Positions 52,593 through 62,500 of a stretch of 64,000 nucleotides of DNA are shown here, in pieces (position 1 is the stretch's first letter; each line of letters begins with the position of its first letter). The notes under the pieces are model-generated. The model saw nothing but the letters and a program-made list of their open reading frames with translations. It searched no databases and was not told the origin of the DNA. The stretch comes from Leptothrix discophora (GTDB taxonomy: Bacteria > Pseudomonadota > Gammaproteobacteria > Burkholderiales > Burkholderiaceae_C): contig NZ_JAUZEE010000009.1 in NCBI RefSeq assembly GCF_030705305.1, positions 109,636 through 173,635 on the forward strand. The letters run 5' to 3'. The translations under genes and the position numbers were made by a program.

Positions 52593-53588
52593 TCAGGCCG
52601 TGAGCCCGAGCTTGGCGATGCGGGCATCGAGCCCGGTGCGGACCTCGGCCAGCGCGGCCGCGCCGTGTTCGCCCAGGGCCAGGTCGGCGATCGGCGCGAG
52701 CGCGGCCTGGGCCCGGGTGCTCCAGGCGGCGACCCAGCCGGCCAGCGTGGCGCGGTTGGCCGACGACTCGGCCGCGGCGGTGCGGATCACCGCGTCGATC
52801 CAGCGCGAGGACTCGGCCTGCCACTCGGGCATGAAGCTGGTCAGCATCGCCACCGCGGTGCCGCCCTGCATCGCCAGGTGGTCGTCGACGTAGTGGCCGT
52901 AGACCAGCGGGTAGAGCAGGCCGTCGAGCGCCAGGTTCTGGGCTACGAACAGCTCGAAGGGGTCGGCCACCACGAAGGTGTCCTCGACCAGCTGGCGCAG
53001 CGGCTGCCAGCGCGGATCGCCCAGCCAGGCGGCCTTGCCGGCGTCCAGCGACTCCGGCTCGCCCAGCGCCAGGCCCAGCTTCGTCAGGTACTGGGCCACG
53101 CCCAGGTTATCCATGGCATGGAACATCGCCGGCGCGGTGAAGGCGGTGCCGTAGCCGTAGGCGCAGACCGAGGCGTTGTTCATGTTGGCGCCCCAGGCGA
53201 CATGGCGCAGCGGCAGCAGCACGACCAGCGCGTGGGTCTTCTGCGCGTCGCCCATGCGCGCGGCCAGGCCACGCGACTCGACGAACTGGGTGGCCGATTC
53301 CATCGCGTCCTGCTGGCGGGCGCGCGTCATGGTCCAGGTGGCGTAATAGAACTGGCGCGGGTCCTTGAGCACGTACCAGTCGGCCAGCACGATGGCGCTG
53401 CGGCCGGCGTCGAACAGTTCGTGCGCCGGATCCCAGGTCGGGCGGTAGTGGAAGTTCACCATCGGCTGCGCGCCGTAGGTGGCCTCCTGGTAGCGCGTGG
53501 CGGCCTTGTCGCCGCCGATGTAGCGCGCGACGTGCTCGTAGGTGTGGCGCAGCGGGGTGATCTCGCGGGCTTGCAGGTCGATGTTCAT
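52593..53588 (-). CDS. dmpL: Phenol hydroxylase beta subunit P1
   Basis: Non-catalytic, helical subunit (331 residues) of the oxygenase, of the same fold as DmpN but without the iron ligands. It shows family segments such as QEATYGAQPMVNFHYRPTWDP and WGANMNNASVCAYGYGTAFTAP. AGGAG sits eight bases before the ATG. Confidence 0.95.
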   Translation of the reverse strand: MNIDLQAREITPLRHTYEHVARYIGGDKAATRYQEATYGAQPMVNFHYRPTWDPAHELFDAGRSAIVLADWYVLKDPRQFYYATWTMTRARQQDAMESATQFVESRGLAARMGDAQKTHALVVLLPLRHVAWGANMNNASVCAYGYGTAFTAPAMFHAMDNLGVAQYLTKLGLALGEPESLDAGKAAWLGDPRWQPLRQLVEDTFVVADPFELFVAQNLALDGLLYPLVYGHYVDDHLAMQGGTAVAMLTSFMPEWQAESSRWIDAVIRTAAAESSANRATLAGWVAAWSTRAQAALAPIADLALGEHGAAALAEVRTGLDARIAKLGLTA

Positions 53589-53653
53589 CGGTCTTGTCTC
53601 CTGGGGCCGGTGCGTGCCGGCGGTTTCTCGGGAAAGGGCTGGGAAGGCGCGGC

Positions 53654-53899
53654 TCAGTCCGTCAGGACGACCGCCCGGTTGACAGCGCAGAACTCGTCGA
53701 AGGCCCGTGCGGGCAGCAGCAGCTCGACGGCCAGTTCGGTCCAGCCGATCGAGAACTCGAAGGCCACCAGACCGTCATCGCGGCGCGCCTGGATGCGCAC
53801 ATAGCGGCGCATCAGGTCGACCTCGGGCAGGGCCTCGGTGGCGCCTGATGCGATGCCTTGCGGGGTGTCGGCGGGAGCGGGCTGGCGGTCGGACTGCAT
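53654..53899 (-). CDS. dmpK: Phenol hydroxylase assembly protein P0
   Basis: Small protein (81 residues from 53899) needed for iron insertion into or assembly of the oxygenase, encoded first in the operon. Conserved part: RRYVRIQARRDDGLVAFEFS and LLPARAFDEFCAVNRAVVL. The ATG at 53899 has AAGGG six bases upstream; the ATG at 53905 touches that site, and an internal ATG at 53812 (GAGG upstream) would give only 52 residues. Relatives keep a few residues before the RRYVRI segment, which favours 53899. Confidence 0.88.
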   Translation of the reverse strand: MQSDRQPAPADTPQGIASGATEALPEVDLMRRYVRIQARRDDGLVAFEFSIGWTELAVELLLPARAFDEFCAVNRAVVLTD

Positions 53900-53910
53900 G
53901 GACATCCCTT

Positions 53911-53977
53911 CCGCACGGGCCATGCCAGCGTGTCGCGCAGCGGTCCAGAATCTCGATAATTTCAGGGAAAACACCAA
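53911..53977 (-). promoter_or_regulatory. Possible sigma-54 promoter(s) for the phenol operon
   Basis: A DmpR-type activator implies a -24/-12 promoter before dmpK. The best base match on the minus strand is TGGCATGGCCCGTGCG (53912-53927, GG-N10-GC). But its start of transcription would fall at the dmpK ATG, which is hard to reconcile with 53899 as start. A weaker TGGTGTTTTCCCTGAA (about 53962-53977) is better placed, about 120-150 bases from the upstream activator site. Neither is secure. Confidence 0.3.
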
Positions 53978-54083
53978 GAATCCGGATGCCCAGATGGGTC
54001 GATCCGGGCGACTCCTTGCGTCGATTTCTGGTGTGCGGTGCAGCTTCCGCAGCGCAGCATGATGAAATCCGCAGGTGTTTCCG

Positions 54084-54099
54084 GTAGCCAATTGATCAA
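54084..54099. promoter_or_regulatory. DmpR/XylR-type upstream activating sequence
   Basis: GTAGCCAATTGATCAA agrees with the published XylR/DmpR consensus TTGANCAATTGATCAA at 13 of 16 positions, including twelve in a row. It lies between the divergent dmpK and dmpR genes, about 185 bases before the dmpK start, the usual distance for enhancer-type binding. Only one clear copy is seen, where two are usual. Confidence 0.7.
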
Positions 54100-54205
54100 A
54101 TCATCACTTTTGAAGGCACTGACCTGGACGGGCGGACACGAGAAGCGGTCCGGCCTCCGGATCGTCCCGGATGACGGCATCCGGGTTTTTATCGATAGTT
54201 CGGGC

Positions 54206-55900
54206 ATGCGTGCCACCGACCCCTTTCCGCTGCCGTCCGACGCCGACCTGCGCCGGCTGGTCCATTTCTCGGCTGGCGACGGGCGGATCTGGCTGGCTGG
54301 CCACCGCATGCTGCTGGTCCACGTCGAGGCGCTGGGCTCGCTGCGGCGCGAGCTGATCCAGACCGTGGGGGTGCAGCAGGCGCGGCGGGTGCTGATGCGC
54401 GCGGGTTACGCCTCCGGCCAGCGCGACGCGGCACTGGCGCGCCAGGTGCGACCGGGCGCGACGCCGTTCGAGCAGTTCGCGGTCGGGCCGCAGCTGCACA
54501 TGCTCGAAGGGGCGGTGCAGGTCACGCCCGAACGCTTCGAGATGGACCTGGAGGCCGGCCGTCATCTGGGCGTGTTCCGCTGGGACCATTCCTGGGAGGT
54601 CGAGACCCATGTGCGCCACTTCGGGCCGCAGCCCGAGCCGGTCTGCTGGATGCTGATCGGCTATGCCTCGGGCTATGTCAGCGCCTTCATGGGCCGGCCG
54701 GTGATCTACCGCGAGGCCGAGTGCGCGGCTTGCGGGGCTTCGCATTGCCGCATCGAGGGCCGCGTGCTGGAGGACTGGCCCGACGGCGAGCAACTGGCGC
54801 GCGACTACGACCCGGACTCGATGCTGGTGCGCATCGAGGACCTGCAGTCCACCGTCGACACGCTGCGCTCGACGCTCGCCCCTCGCGACGACCTGGGCGA
54901 GCTGATTGGCCAGTCGCGCGCCTTCCAGCGCGCCGCCGGCCTGCTGCGCAAGGCCGCCGGCACGAACGTGACGGTGCTGCTGACCGGCGAGACCGGCGTG
55001 GGCAAGGAGCGCTTCGCGCGCTCGCTGCATGCGATGAGCGGCCGGGCCGGCAAGCCCTTCGTCGCGGTCAACTGCGCCGCGCTGCCGGCCGACCTGATCG
55101 AGAGCGAGCTGTTCGGGGCCGAGAAGGGCGCCTACACCGGCGCGTCCAGCGCCCGCATTGGCCGCTTCGAGCGGGCCGACGGCGGCACGCTGTTCCTCGA
55201 CGAGCTGGGCGAGCTGCCGCTGCCGGCGCAGGCCAAGCTGCTGCGCGCGCTGCAGAATGGCGAGATCGAGCGCCTGGGCGGCGCGCAGGTCCGCAAGGTC
55301 GACGTGCGGGTGGTCGCGGCCACCAACGTCGACCTGGAGGCGGCGGTGGCCAGTGGCCGCTTCCGGCGCGACCTGATGTACCGGCTCAACGTCTACCCGA
55401 TCCCGATCCCGTCGCTGCGCGAGCGCCAGGAGGACATCGAGCCGCTGGCCACGCACCTGCTGCGCCACTACGCGGCGTTGCACCAGAAGCGCGTCGCCGG
55501 CCTGACCGATCGGGCGCTGGATGCCATGCGCCACCACCCCTGGCCGGGCAACGTGCGCGAACTGGAGAACCTGATCGAGCGTGGCGTCATCCTGTGCAGT
55601 CCCGGCGAGGCGATCGACGTCGACGAGCTGTTCCCGACCCTGCCGGCCGCGACGGCGGGCCAGGCCGTCACGGTCAGCGCCGAAGGCCATCTGGAGCGGG
55701 TCTCGCCGCCGGCCGACGGCGACCTGCTGGACGCCCTGCTGCGCAGCGGCCTGAGCCTGGACGCGCTGGAGGACAGCCTGATCCAGGAGGCGGTGGCCCG
55801 CCACAAGGGCAACCTCGCGGCGGCCGCGCGCACGCTGGGCCTGTCGCGGCCGCAGCTGAGCTACCGGCTGGCGCGGGTCAAGGAACGGCTGCGCGACTGA
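54206..55900 (+). CDS. dmpR: Sigma-54 dependent phenol-responsive activator
   Basis: Activator of the NtrC family that senses phenols directly. 564 residues, as in DmpR. Residues 12-190 form the XylR N-terminal plus V4R sensor, with zinc-type cysteines Cys147, Cys173, Cys176 and Cys181 ([10 protein letters not shown]). The AAA+ domain has Walker A GETGVGKE (261-268), the sigma-54 contact loop as GAYTGA (308-313) and Walker [11 protein letters not shown] Fis-type helix-turn-helix ends the protein ([20 protein letters not shown]). It is divergent from the operon it should control. The ATG at 54206 gives the family length. Confidence 0.94.
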   Translation: MRATDPFPLPSDADLRRLVHFSAGDGRIWLAGHRMLLVHVEALGSLRRELIQTVGVQQARRVLMRAGYASGQRDAALARQVRPGATPFEQFAVGPQLHMLEGAVQVTPERFEMDLEAGRHLGVFRWDHSWEVETHVRHFGPQPEPVCWMLIGYASGYVSAFMGRPVIYREAECAACGASHCRIEGRVLEDWPDGEQLARDYDPDSMLVRIEDLQSTVDTLRSTLAPRDDLGELIGQSRAFQRAAGLLRKAAGTNVTVLLTGETGVGKERFARSLHAMSGRAGKPFVAVNCAALPADLIESELFGAEKGAYTGASSARIGRFERADGGTLFLDELGELPLPAQAKLLRALQNGEIERLGGAQVRKVDVRVVAATNVDLEAAVASGRFRRDLMYRLNVYPIPIPSLRERQEDIEPLATHLLRHYAALHQKRVAGLTDRALDAMRHHPWPGNVRELENLIERGVILCSPGEAIDVDELFPTLPAATAGQAVTVSAEGHLERVSPPADGDLLDALLRSGLSLDALEDSLIQEAVARHKGNLAAAARTLGLSRPQLSYRLARVKERLRD

Positions 55901-55914
55901 AGGCGGAACGCGAC

Positions 55915-56682
55915 ATGGCCAAGCGACCCTACATCCCTTCCGCCGACGCGCCCGATGGCGACCCGCGCGCGCCGATCGGCGGCTCGCGCACGCTGATCGA
56001 GCAGGCCTATGCGCAGCTGCGCGAGGACATCCTCGACGGCCGCCTGGCACCCGACGAGAAGCTGCGCGTCGAGCACCTCAAGGACCGTTACGGCGTCGGC
56101 GCGGGCACGCTGCGCGAGGCCATCACCCGGCTGGTCAGCGACGCGCTGGTGGTGGCCGAGGGCCAGCGCGGCTTCCGCGTCGCGCCCATGGCGCTGGAGG
56201 ACCTGGCCGACCTGACCCGCCTGCGCGTGCAGATCGAGATCGAGGCGCTGCGGCGCTCGATCCGGGCCGGCGATGCCGGCTGGCGCGCGCGCGTGCAGGC
56301 GGCCTTCGACGACATCAGCACGATCGAGCAGCCGCTGCTGCCGCGCGATGCCCGGCGCTGGGAGCTGGCCAACCGGCGGCTGCACGAGGCGCTGATCTCG
56401 GGCATCGACTCGCCCTGGACCTTCAAGGTGCTGCACCAGCTGTCGCAGCATTCCGAGCGCTACCGCCGCGCCGCCATCGGCCTGGCCCACAGCGACCGCG
56501 ACGTGCATGCCGAACATGCCCAGATCGTCGAGCTGGCGCTGAGCGGCCAGGAGGCCCGCGCCGCGCTGGCGCTGGAGGCCCACATCGCGCGCACGCCCGA
56601 CCTGCTGGTCCAGCGCCTGCGCGAGGGCCGCCCCGGCGAGCGGGGCGCGGCCTGGCGCGGCGGGCGTCAGGACCTGGGCTGA
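55915..56682 (+). CDS. GntR-family (FadR/FCD type) regulator, AphS-like
   Basis: A 255-residue regulator: winged helix at about 25-95 (LIEQAYAQLREDILDGRLAP, LREAITRLVSDALVVAEGQRG) and a C-terminal FCD ligand domain with metal-type His residues (LHEALISG, HAEHAQIVELAL). It starts 14 bases after dmpR on the same strand. In Comamonas testosteroni the phenol genes are controlled by an NtrC-type AphR and a GntR-type repressor AphS side by side; this pair matches that arrangement. Role as repressor of the meta operon is therefore inferred. Its 3' end overlaps the convergent phosphodiesterase gene by 16 bases. Confidence 0.88.
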   Translation: MAKRPYIPSADAPDGDPRAPIGGSRTLIEQAYAQLREDILDGRLAPDEKLRVEHLKDRYGVGAGTLREAITRLVSDALVVAEGQRGFRVAPMALEDLADLTRLRVQIEIEALRRSIRAGDAGWRARVQAAFDDISTIEQPLLPRDARRWELANRRLHEALISGIDSPWTFKVLHQLSQHSERYRRAAIGLAHSDRDVHAEHAQIVELALSGQEARAALALEAHIARTPDLLVQRLREGRPGERGAAWRGGRQDLG

Positions 56683-59516
56683 ATCGGCGTGGCGGGCACG
56701 ACAACCGGCTCGGTCACCAGCTCGGTCACCGGCTCGGCCGGCTCCGCCATCGCCTGCCGCAGCAGCACCGCGAAGTCGTCGGCTGGCACCGGCCGGGCCT
56801 TCAGGTAGCCCTGGATCTCCTGGCAGCCCTCGTCGCGCAGGAAGGACAGTTGCTCCTCGGTCTCGACGCCCTCGGCCAGCGTGCGCAGGCCCAGGCTGCG
56901 GGCCAGGCTGATGACGCTGCGCACGATGGCCTCGTCGTCCGGGTCGAAGCGCAGGCCGCGCACGAAGGACTGGTCGATCTTGAGCCGGTCAACCGACAGG
57001 CGCTTGAGGTAGCTGAGCGAGGAGTAGCCGGTGCCGAAGTCGTCGATCGACAGCGACACGCCCAGGCGCTTGAGGCCGTCGACGGTGGCGATGGTGTGCT
57101 CGCTGTCCTCCATCGCGATGCTCTCGGTCAGTTCCAGTTCGAGCAGGTTGGCGGCCAGGCCATGCTGGCGCAGCGCGGTGATGACGTGGTCGCGCAGCGC
57201 CGGATCGCGGAACTGGGCCAGCGACAGGTTGACCGCCACCGGCACCAGCGGCAGGCCGGCCTCGCGCCAGCGGGCCAGCTGGCCGAGCGCCTCGTGCAGC
57301 ACCCACAGGCCGATCGGGCGGATCAGGCCGCTCGATTCGGCGATCGGGATGAAGCGCGCCGGCGAGACCAGCCCCAGCTCCGGGTGCTGCCAGCGCAGCA
57401 GCGCCTCGGCACCGACCAGCCGGCCGGTCAGCGCGTCGAACTGGCCCTGGTAGTGCAGCCGCAGCTCGTCGCGACCCTGCGCCTGCCGCAGCGCGCGCTC
57501 CAGCGCGAGCGACTCGCGCACCTGCTCCTGGCTGGCGCGTGAATAGAAGCCGAGCCGGTCGCCGCCCTCGCGCTTGGCCTGCTGCACCGCCGATTCGGCC
57601 GCCTGCAGCAGCGGGCTCAGCTCGGCGCCGTCGGCCGGGTATTCGGCGATGCCGATGCTGGCCACGAGGTGGAAGCCCTGCTCGCCGACGAAGACCTCCT
57701 CGGCCACGCTGTCCTTGAGCCGCAGCGCGCGCTGGCTCAGGTCCTGCGTGTGGCTGCCCGACAGCAGCACGATGAAGTCGTCGGCGCCGCGCCGCGAGAC
57801 CGTGTCCTCCGGCGCGACCGCCGCGACCAGGCGTGCGGCCAGCGTCTTGAGCAGCGCATCGCCGGTCTCGTGGCCGTAGGACTCGTTGATCGCGCCGAAG
57901 TGGTCGATGTTGACGTGCAGCACCGCCACCGCCGTGCGGTTGCGCATCGCGCTGGCGAAGGCGACCTGGGCCCGGTCGGCCAGCAGCACCGCGTTGGGCA
58001 GGCCGGTCAGCGCGTCGTGCGACTGCAGGTGGGCGATGCGGGCATCGGCGGCCTTGCGGGCGCTGGTGTCGGTGAAGATGCCGAGGTAGCGCTCGGTGCG
58101 GCCGTTGACGTCGCGGATGGCGCTGACGGACAGCCACTCCGGGTAGACCTCGCCGGACTTGCGGCGGTTCCAGATCTCGCCTTCCCAGCGGCCTTCCTGG
58201 AGCAGCTGTGCCCACATCGCGGCATAGAAGGCCTGGTTCTGGCGGCCCGACTTCAGCATCGCCGGCGTGTGGCCGCGCACCTCGTCCGGGCCGTAGCCGG
58301 TGATCTCGGCGAAGGACTGGTTGACGGCGATGAAGCGCCCGCGCGCGTCGGTGATGAAGATGCCCTCGTGGCTGAGCTGGAAGACCTGCGCGATCAGGCG
58401 CAGCTGCTCGTCGGCGCGGTGGCGGTCGCTGACGTCCTTGGCCAGCACCAGGCGCATGCGCCGGCCGTCGCGCTCGAAGGTGTGACCACTCAGCTCGACC
58501 CAGAACAGGCTGCCGTCCTTGCGCCGGTGCCGCCACTCGCCGGAGTTGGAATAGGGTTCCTGGGTCTGCCGCAGCGTCTCGATCCGCTCCAGCAGCCGCA
58601 GCTGGTCGGCGACCGGGCGGATGTGGGCGATGGTCATCTTGTGGAAGTCCTCGCGGCTGTAGCCGTAGGCCGCGATCGCCGCCTGGTTGACCGACTCGAA
58701 GTGCAGCGTCTCGAGGTCATAGACCCACATCGGCCACGGGTTGATCTCGAACAGCTCCTGGTAGCGCGTGGCGGCCTCGCGCAGGGCCAGTTCGGCCTGC
58801 TTGCGCTCGGTCACGTCCATCCAGGCGCCGACGATGTGGCGCGGCGCGCCTTGGACGTCGAACATCACCCGCAGCTGGTCGTCGATCCAGTGCAGCTGGC
58901 CATCACCGTGGCGGAAGCGGTACTCGTGGTGCAGTTCGCCGTCGAGCATCAGCTGGCGCTGGGCCATGTCGTAGCGGGCGAGGTCGTCGGGGTGGATGTG
59001 GCGTCGCAGGAAGTCGGGCGAGCCCAGCCAGGCGGCGCGGCTGTGGCCGGTGATGCGCTCGACGTTGTCGCCGATGTGGTCGATGTGCCAGTTGCCGAGC
59101 GCATCGGCGTCCGGCCGCAGCGAGTAGATCAGCGTGGGCGAGACGCGCAGGATCTGCGCCAGCCGGTCGCGCTCGGCCCGCAGTTCGTCACGCTGGTGCG
59201 CAGCCAGGCGCTGGCTGTGTCGCACCAGCGCATGGATCAGCCAGGCCGACAGCAGCACGAAGACCAGGCCCTTGCCGGACTGCAGCCGCAGCAGCAGCGC
59301 GCGGTCCTCGAACAGCGCGTCGAGCAGGCGATCGGAGCCGACGATCCACAGCACGCCGAAGGCGATGAACGGGAGCACGACGCGGCTGGTCGACGGCACC
59401 TCGGGCGTGCGGCCGGTCATGCCCGAGACGATCTCGGGCATGGCCGCCGGGCGGGTCGGCCGATGGCCCGGCCACAGGTTCTTGAGCCAGGCGGGAAGCG
59501 AAGGGAAAGCGGCCAT
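56667..59516 (-). CDS. PAS-GGDEF-EAL cyclic di-GMP phosphodiesterase
   Basis: A 949-residue membrane protein: two hydrophobic segments (about 45-66 and 80-100), then three PAS domains with PAC tails (about 125-510), a GGDEF domain and an EAL domain. The GGDEF signature is degenerate (RRGADDF), so cyclase activity is probably lost. The EAL part keeps EALLRW, NLSLAQF, LELTES, IDDFGTGYSSL, LKIDQSFV and AEGVET, so it should hydrolyse cyclic di-GMP. The degenerate GGDEF may act as a GTP-sensing module. The ATG at 59516 is chosen over upstream Arg/Pro-rich frame. The RND gene ends 28 bases before it and may be co-transcribed. Confidence 0.92.
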   Translation of the reverse strand: MAAFPSLPAWLKNLWPGHRPTRPAAMPEIVSGMTGRTPEVPSTSRVVLPFIAFGVLWIVGSDRLLDALFEDRALLLRLQSGKGLVFVLLSAWLIHALVRHSQRLAAHQRDELRAERDRLAQILRVSPTLIYSLRPDADALGNWHIDHIGDNVERITGHSRAAWLGSPDFLRRHIHPDDLARYDMAQRQLMLDGELHHEYRFRHGDGQLHWIDDQLRVMFDVQGAPRHIVGAWMDVTERKQAELALREAATRYQELFEINPWPMWVYDLETLHFESVNQAAIAAYGYSREDFHKMTIAHIRPVADQLRLLERIETLRQTQEPYSNSGEWRHRRKDGSLFWVELSGHTFERDGRRMRLVLAKDVSDRHRADEQLRLIAQVFQLSHEGIFITDARGRFIAVNQSFAEITGYGPDEVRGHTPAMLKSGRQNQAFYAAMWAQLLQEGRWEGEIWNRRKSGEVYPEWLSVSAIRDVNGRTERYLGIFTDTSARKAADARIAHLQSHDALTGLPNAVLLADRAQVAFASAMRNRTAVAVLHVNIDHFGAINESYGHETGDALLKTLAARLVAAVAPEDTVSRRGADDFIVLLSGSHTQDLSQRALRLKDSVAEEVFVGEQGFHLVASIGIAEYPADGAELSPLLQAAESAVQQAKREGGDRLGFYSRASQEQVRESLALERALRQAQGRDELRLHYQGQFDALTGRLVGAEALLRWQHPELGLVSPARFIPIAESSGLIRPIGLWVLHEALGQLARWREAGLPLVPVAVNLSLAQFRDPALRDHVITALRQHGLAANLLELELTESIAMEDSEHTIATVDGLKRLGVSLSIDDFGTGYSSLSYLKRLSVDRLKIDQSFVRGLRFDPDDEAIVRSVISLARSLGLRTLAEGVETEEQLSFLRDEGCQEIQGYLKARPVPADDFAVLLRQAMAEPAEPVTELVTEPVVVPATPIQPRS

Positions 59517-59544
59517 GGAGGGGCAGGGGCCGGGTCGGCGGTGG

Positions 59545-62500
59545 TCAGGCCGGGCCGGTCGAGGCGTGTGTGGCGTTCGCGGAACCGGCCGGCGCCGCGG
59601 CCGCGCGGCGGACGAGCAGGCGCGCGCCCAGCCGGACCAGGTCATCGATGTAGGTGAACACCACCGGCACGACCAGCAGGCTCAGGAAGGTCGAGGTGAT
59701 CAGGCCGCCGATGACGGCCACCGCCATGGGCTGGCGGAAGCTCGGGTCGGTGCCCAGGCCCAGCGCGATCGGCAACATGCCCGCGCCCATCGCGATCGTG
59801 GTCATGACGATCGGCCGGGCGCGCTTGTGGCAGGCGTCGATCAGCGCGTCGTAGCGGCTCTTGCCTTCGCGGCGCGCGATGATGGCGTAGTCGACCAGCA
59901 GGATCGAGTTCTTGGTGGCGATGCCCATCAGCATGATCAGGCCGATCAGCGAGGGCATCGAGAACGCGCTCTTGGTCACCAGCAGCGCGACGAAGGCGCC
60001 GCCCAGCGACAGCGGCAACGCGGCCAGGATGGTCACCGGCTGCATGAAGCCGCCGAACAGCAGCACCAGCACGATGTAGATGCACAGCACGCCGGTCAGC
60101 ATGGCCAGGCCGAAGCTGGCGAACAGCTCGCCCATCACCTCGGCATCGCCGAAGTTGGCCCGCGTCACGCCGGCCGGCAGCTGGACCACCGAGGGCAGCT
60201 TCTCGACCGCGGCGGCGACGTCACCCAGCGGCTGGCCGTTGAGTTCCACCTCGAAGTTGATGTTGCGCTGGCGGTCGAAGCGGTCGATCTGGGCCGGGCC
60301 GGTCTCCAGCCCGATCTGGGCGATGTTGGCCAGCCGCATCGGGCCATGTCGGCCCGGCACGGTCAGCTGGCCCAGCAGGGCCGGATCGCGCCGCGCCGCA
60401 TCGGGCAGGCGCACGACGATGGGCACCTGGCGCTGTGCGAGGTTGAGCTTGGACAGGCCGCTGTCGAAGTCGCCGGCGGTGGCGATGCGCAGCGTGTCGG
60501 CGATGGCCGCCGAGGTCACGCCGGCATCGGCGGCCAGCGTCGCGTCCGGCCGGATCACCAGCTCGGGCCGCACCAGGCTGGCGGTCGAGGCGATGTTGCC
60601 CAGGCCGGGCATGCTGCGCAGGTCGCGCTCGACCGCCTGGGCTGCCTCAAGCAGCGTGTTGCCGTCGTTGCCCGACAGCACCAGCACGTACTTCTCGCCC
60701 GAGCCGCCCAGGCCGACCGTCACGCGCGCGCCGGGCAGCGCCTGCATGGCCTCGCGCAGGTCGCGCTCGATGACCTGCTTGCGGGTGCCCTTGCGCTGGT
60801 CGCGCGGCTTGAGCGTCAGCGTCAGCGTGGCCTTGCGGACCTCGGCCACGCCGCCGCCGGCGAAGGGGTCCGAACCCGAAGCACCACCGCCGACCGCGGT
60901 GTAGACCTTGGTCACCATCGGGTTGGCCTGCACGATCGCGCGGGCCTGTTCGGCCGCTGCCAGCGTGTCGCCGAAGGTGCTGCCCGGCGGCAGCTCGAGG
61001 GTCACCTGCGACTGGCTGAAGTCGTCGGCCGGGATGAACCCGGTCGGCAGCAGCGGCACCAGCATGATCGAGCCGACGAAGAAGAGGAAGGCGCCGATGG
61101 CGGTCACCAGCCGGTGCCGGATGCTCCAGGCGACCGCGCGCAGGTAGGCCTTCATGATGCGGCCGTCCTCGCCGCCATGACCGGCCACGATGGGCTTGAG
61201 CAGGTAGGCCGACATCATCGGCGTGAGCACGCGCGCGACGACCAGCGAGGCGAACACCGCCAGCGAGGCGGTCCAGCCGAACTGCTTGAAGAACTTGCCC
61301 GGGATGCCCGCCATGAAGGCGGTCGGCAGGAAGACCGCGATCAGCGTGAAGGTCGTGGCGATGACCGCCAGGCCGATCTCGTCGGCCGCCTCCATCGCCG
61401 CCTGGTAGGGCGACTTGCCCATGCGCAGGTGGCGCACGATGTTCTCGATCTCGACGATGGCGTCGTCGACCAGGATGCCCACCACCAGCGACAGGCTCAG
61501 CAGCGTCACCACGTTGACCGAGAAGCCGAGGTACCACATGCCGATGAAGGCCGGCACCACCGACAGCGGCAGCGCGGTCGCGGCCACGAAGGTCGCGCGC
61601 CAGTCGCGCAGGAAGAACCAGACCACGATGATGGCCAGGATCGCGCCCTCGTACAGGAGCGCCAGCGAGCCGTCGTAGTTGTCGACCACCGGCTCGACCA
61701 TGTTGAAGGCCTGGTCGAAGCGCAGGTCGGGGTGTTCGGCGAGCAGGCGGTCCAGCACCTGGCGCACGCCGGCGTCGACGTCGACCTCGCTGGCGCCGCG
61801 GCTGCGCGTGATCTCGAAGCCGACCACCGGCGCACCGTCCAGCAGCGCGGCGCTGCGCTGCTCGGCCACGGTGTCGCTGACCTGGGCGACCTGCGAGAGC
61901 CGGATGCGCCGGCCGTCGCTCAGCGGGATGTCGAGCGCGGCCAGTTCCTCGGCCGACTTCACCGTCGCGATGGTGCGCACGCTCTGCTCGCTGCCGCCCC
62001 AGTCGGTGCGGCCGCCGGAGGCATCCTGCTGGACCGCGCGCAGCTGGCGCGAGACGTCCGAGGCGGTCACGCCCAGGGCCAGCAGCCGCGAGGGGTCCAG
62101 CTCGACGCGCAGCTCGCGCGTCACGCCGCCCACCCGGGCCACCGAGCCGACGCCGTTGACGCTCAGCAGCGCCTTGGTGACGTCGTTGTCGACGAACCAG
62201 CTCAGGCCTTCCTCGTCCAGCCGGCTCGACGCGATCGTGTAGGTCAGGATGGGCGTGCCGGCCAGGTTGAGCTTGCTCACCTGCGGGTCGCGCAGGTCAC
62301 CGGGCAGGTCGGCGCGGATGCGGTTGACGGCGTCGCGCACGTCGTCAACGGCTTCCTGGGTCGGCTTCTCCAGACGGAACTCGACCGTCACCGTCGCCAC
62401 GCCGTCCTGCACCTTGCTGTAGATGTGCTTGACGCCCTGCAGCGCGGCCACCGCGTTCTCGATCTTGCGGGCGACCTCGGTCTCGAGCTGGGCCGGCGCC

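Larger units (their letters stand above)
53900..54205. other. Divergent control region between dmpK and dmpR
   Basis: About 306 bases, AT-rich compared with the flanks between 53950 and 54115. It holds the activator site and the sigma-54 promoter candidates listed separately, and must also contain the promoter of the regulator gene. The plus frame is open upstream of 54206 but shows no similarity to DmpR, so it is treated as non-coding. Confidence 0.6.

Noticed and set aside
53912..53927. Sigma-54 promoter TGGCAT-N5-GTGCG as confident annotation
   Set aside because: Good base match, but the implied transcription start coincides with the dmpK start codon; kept only as a low-confidence candidate.
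54038..54205. N-terminal extension of the DmpR-type regulator from upstream ATG codons
   Set aside because: The extension has no similarity to DmpR/XylR, would make the protein over 50 residues too long and overlaps the activator site.
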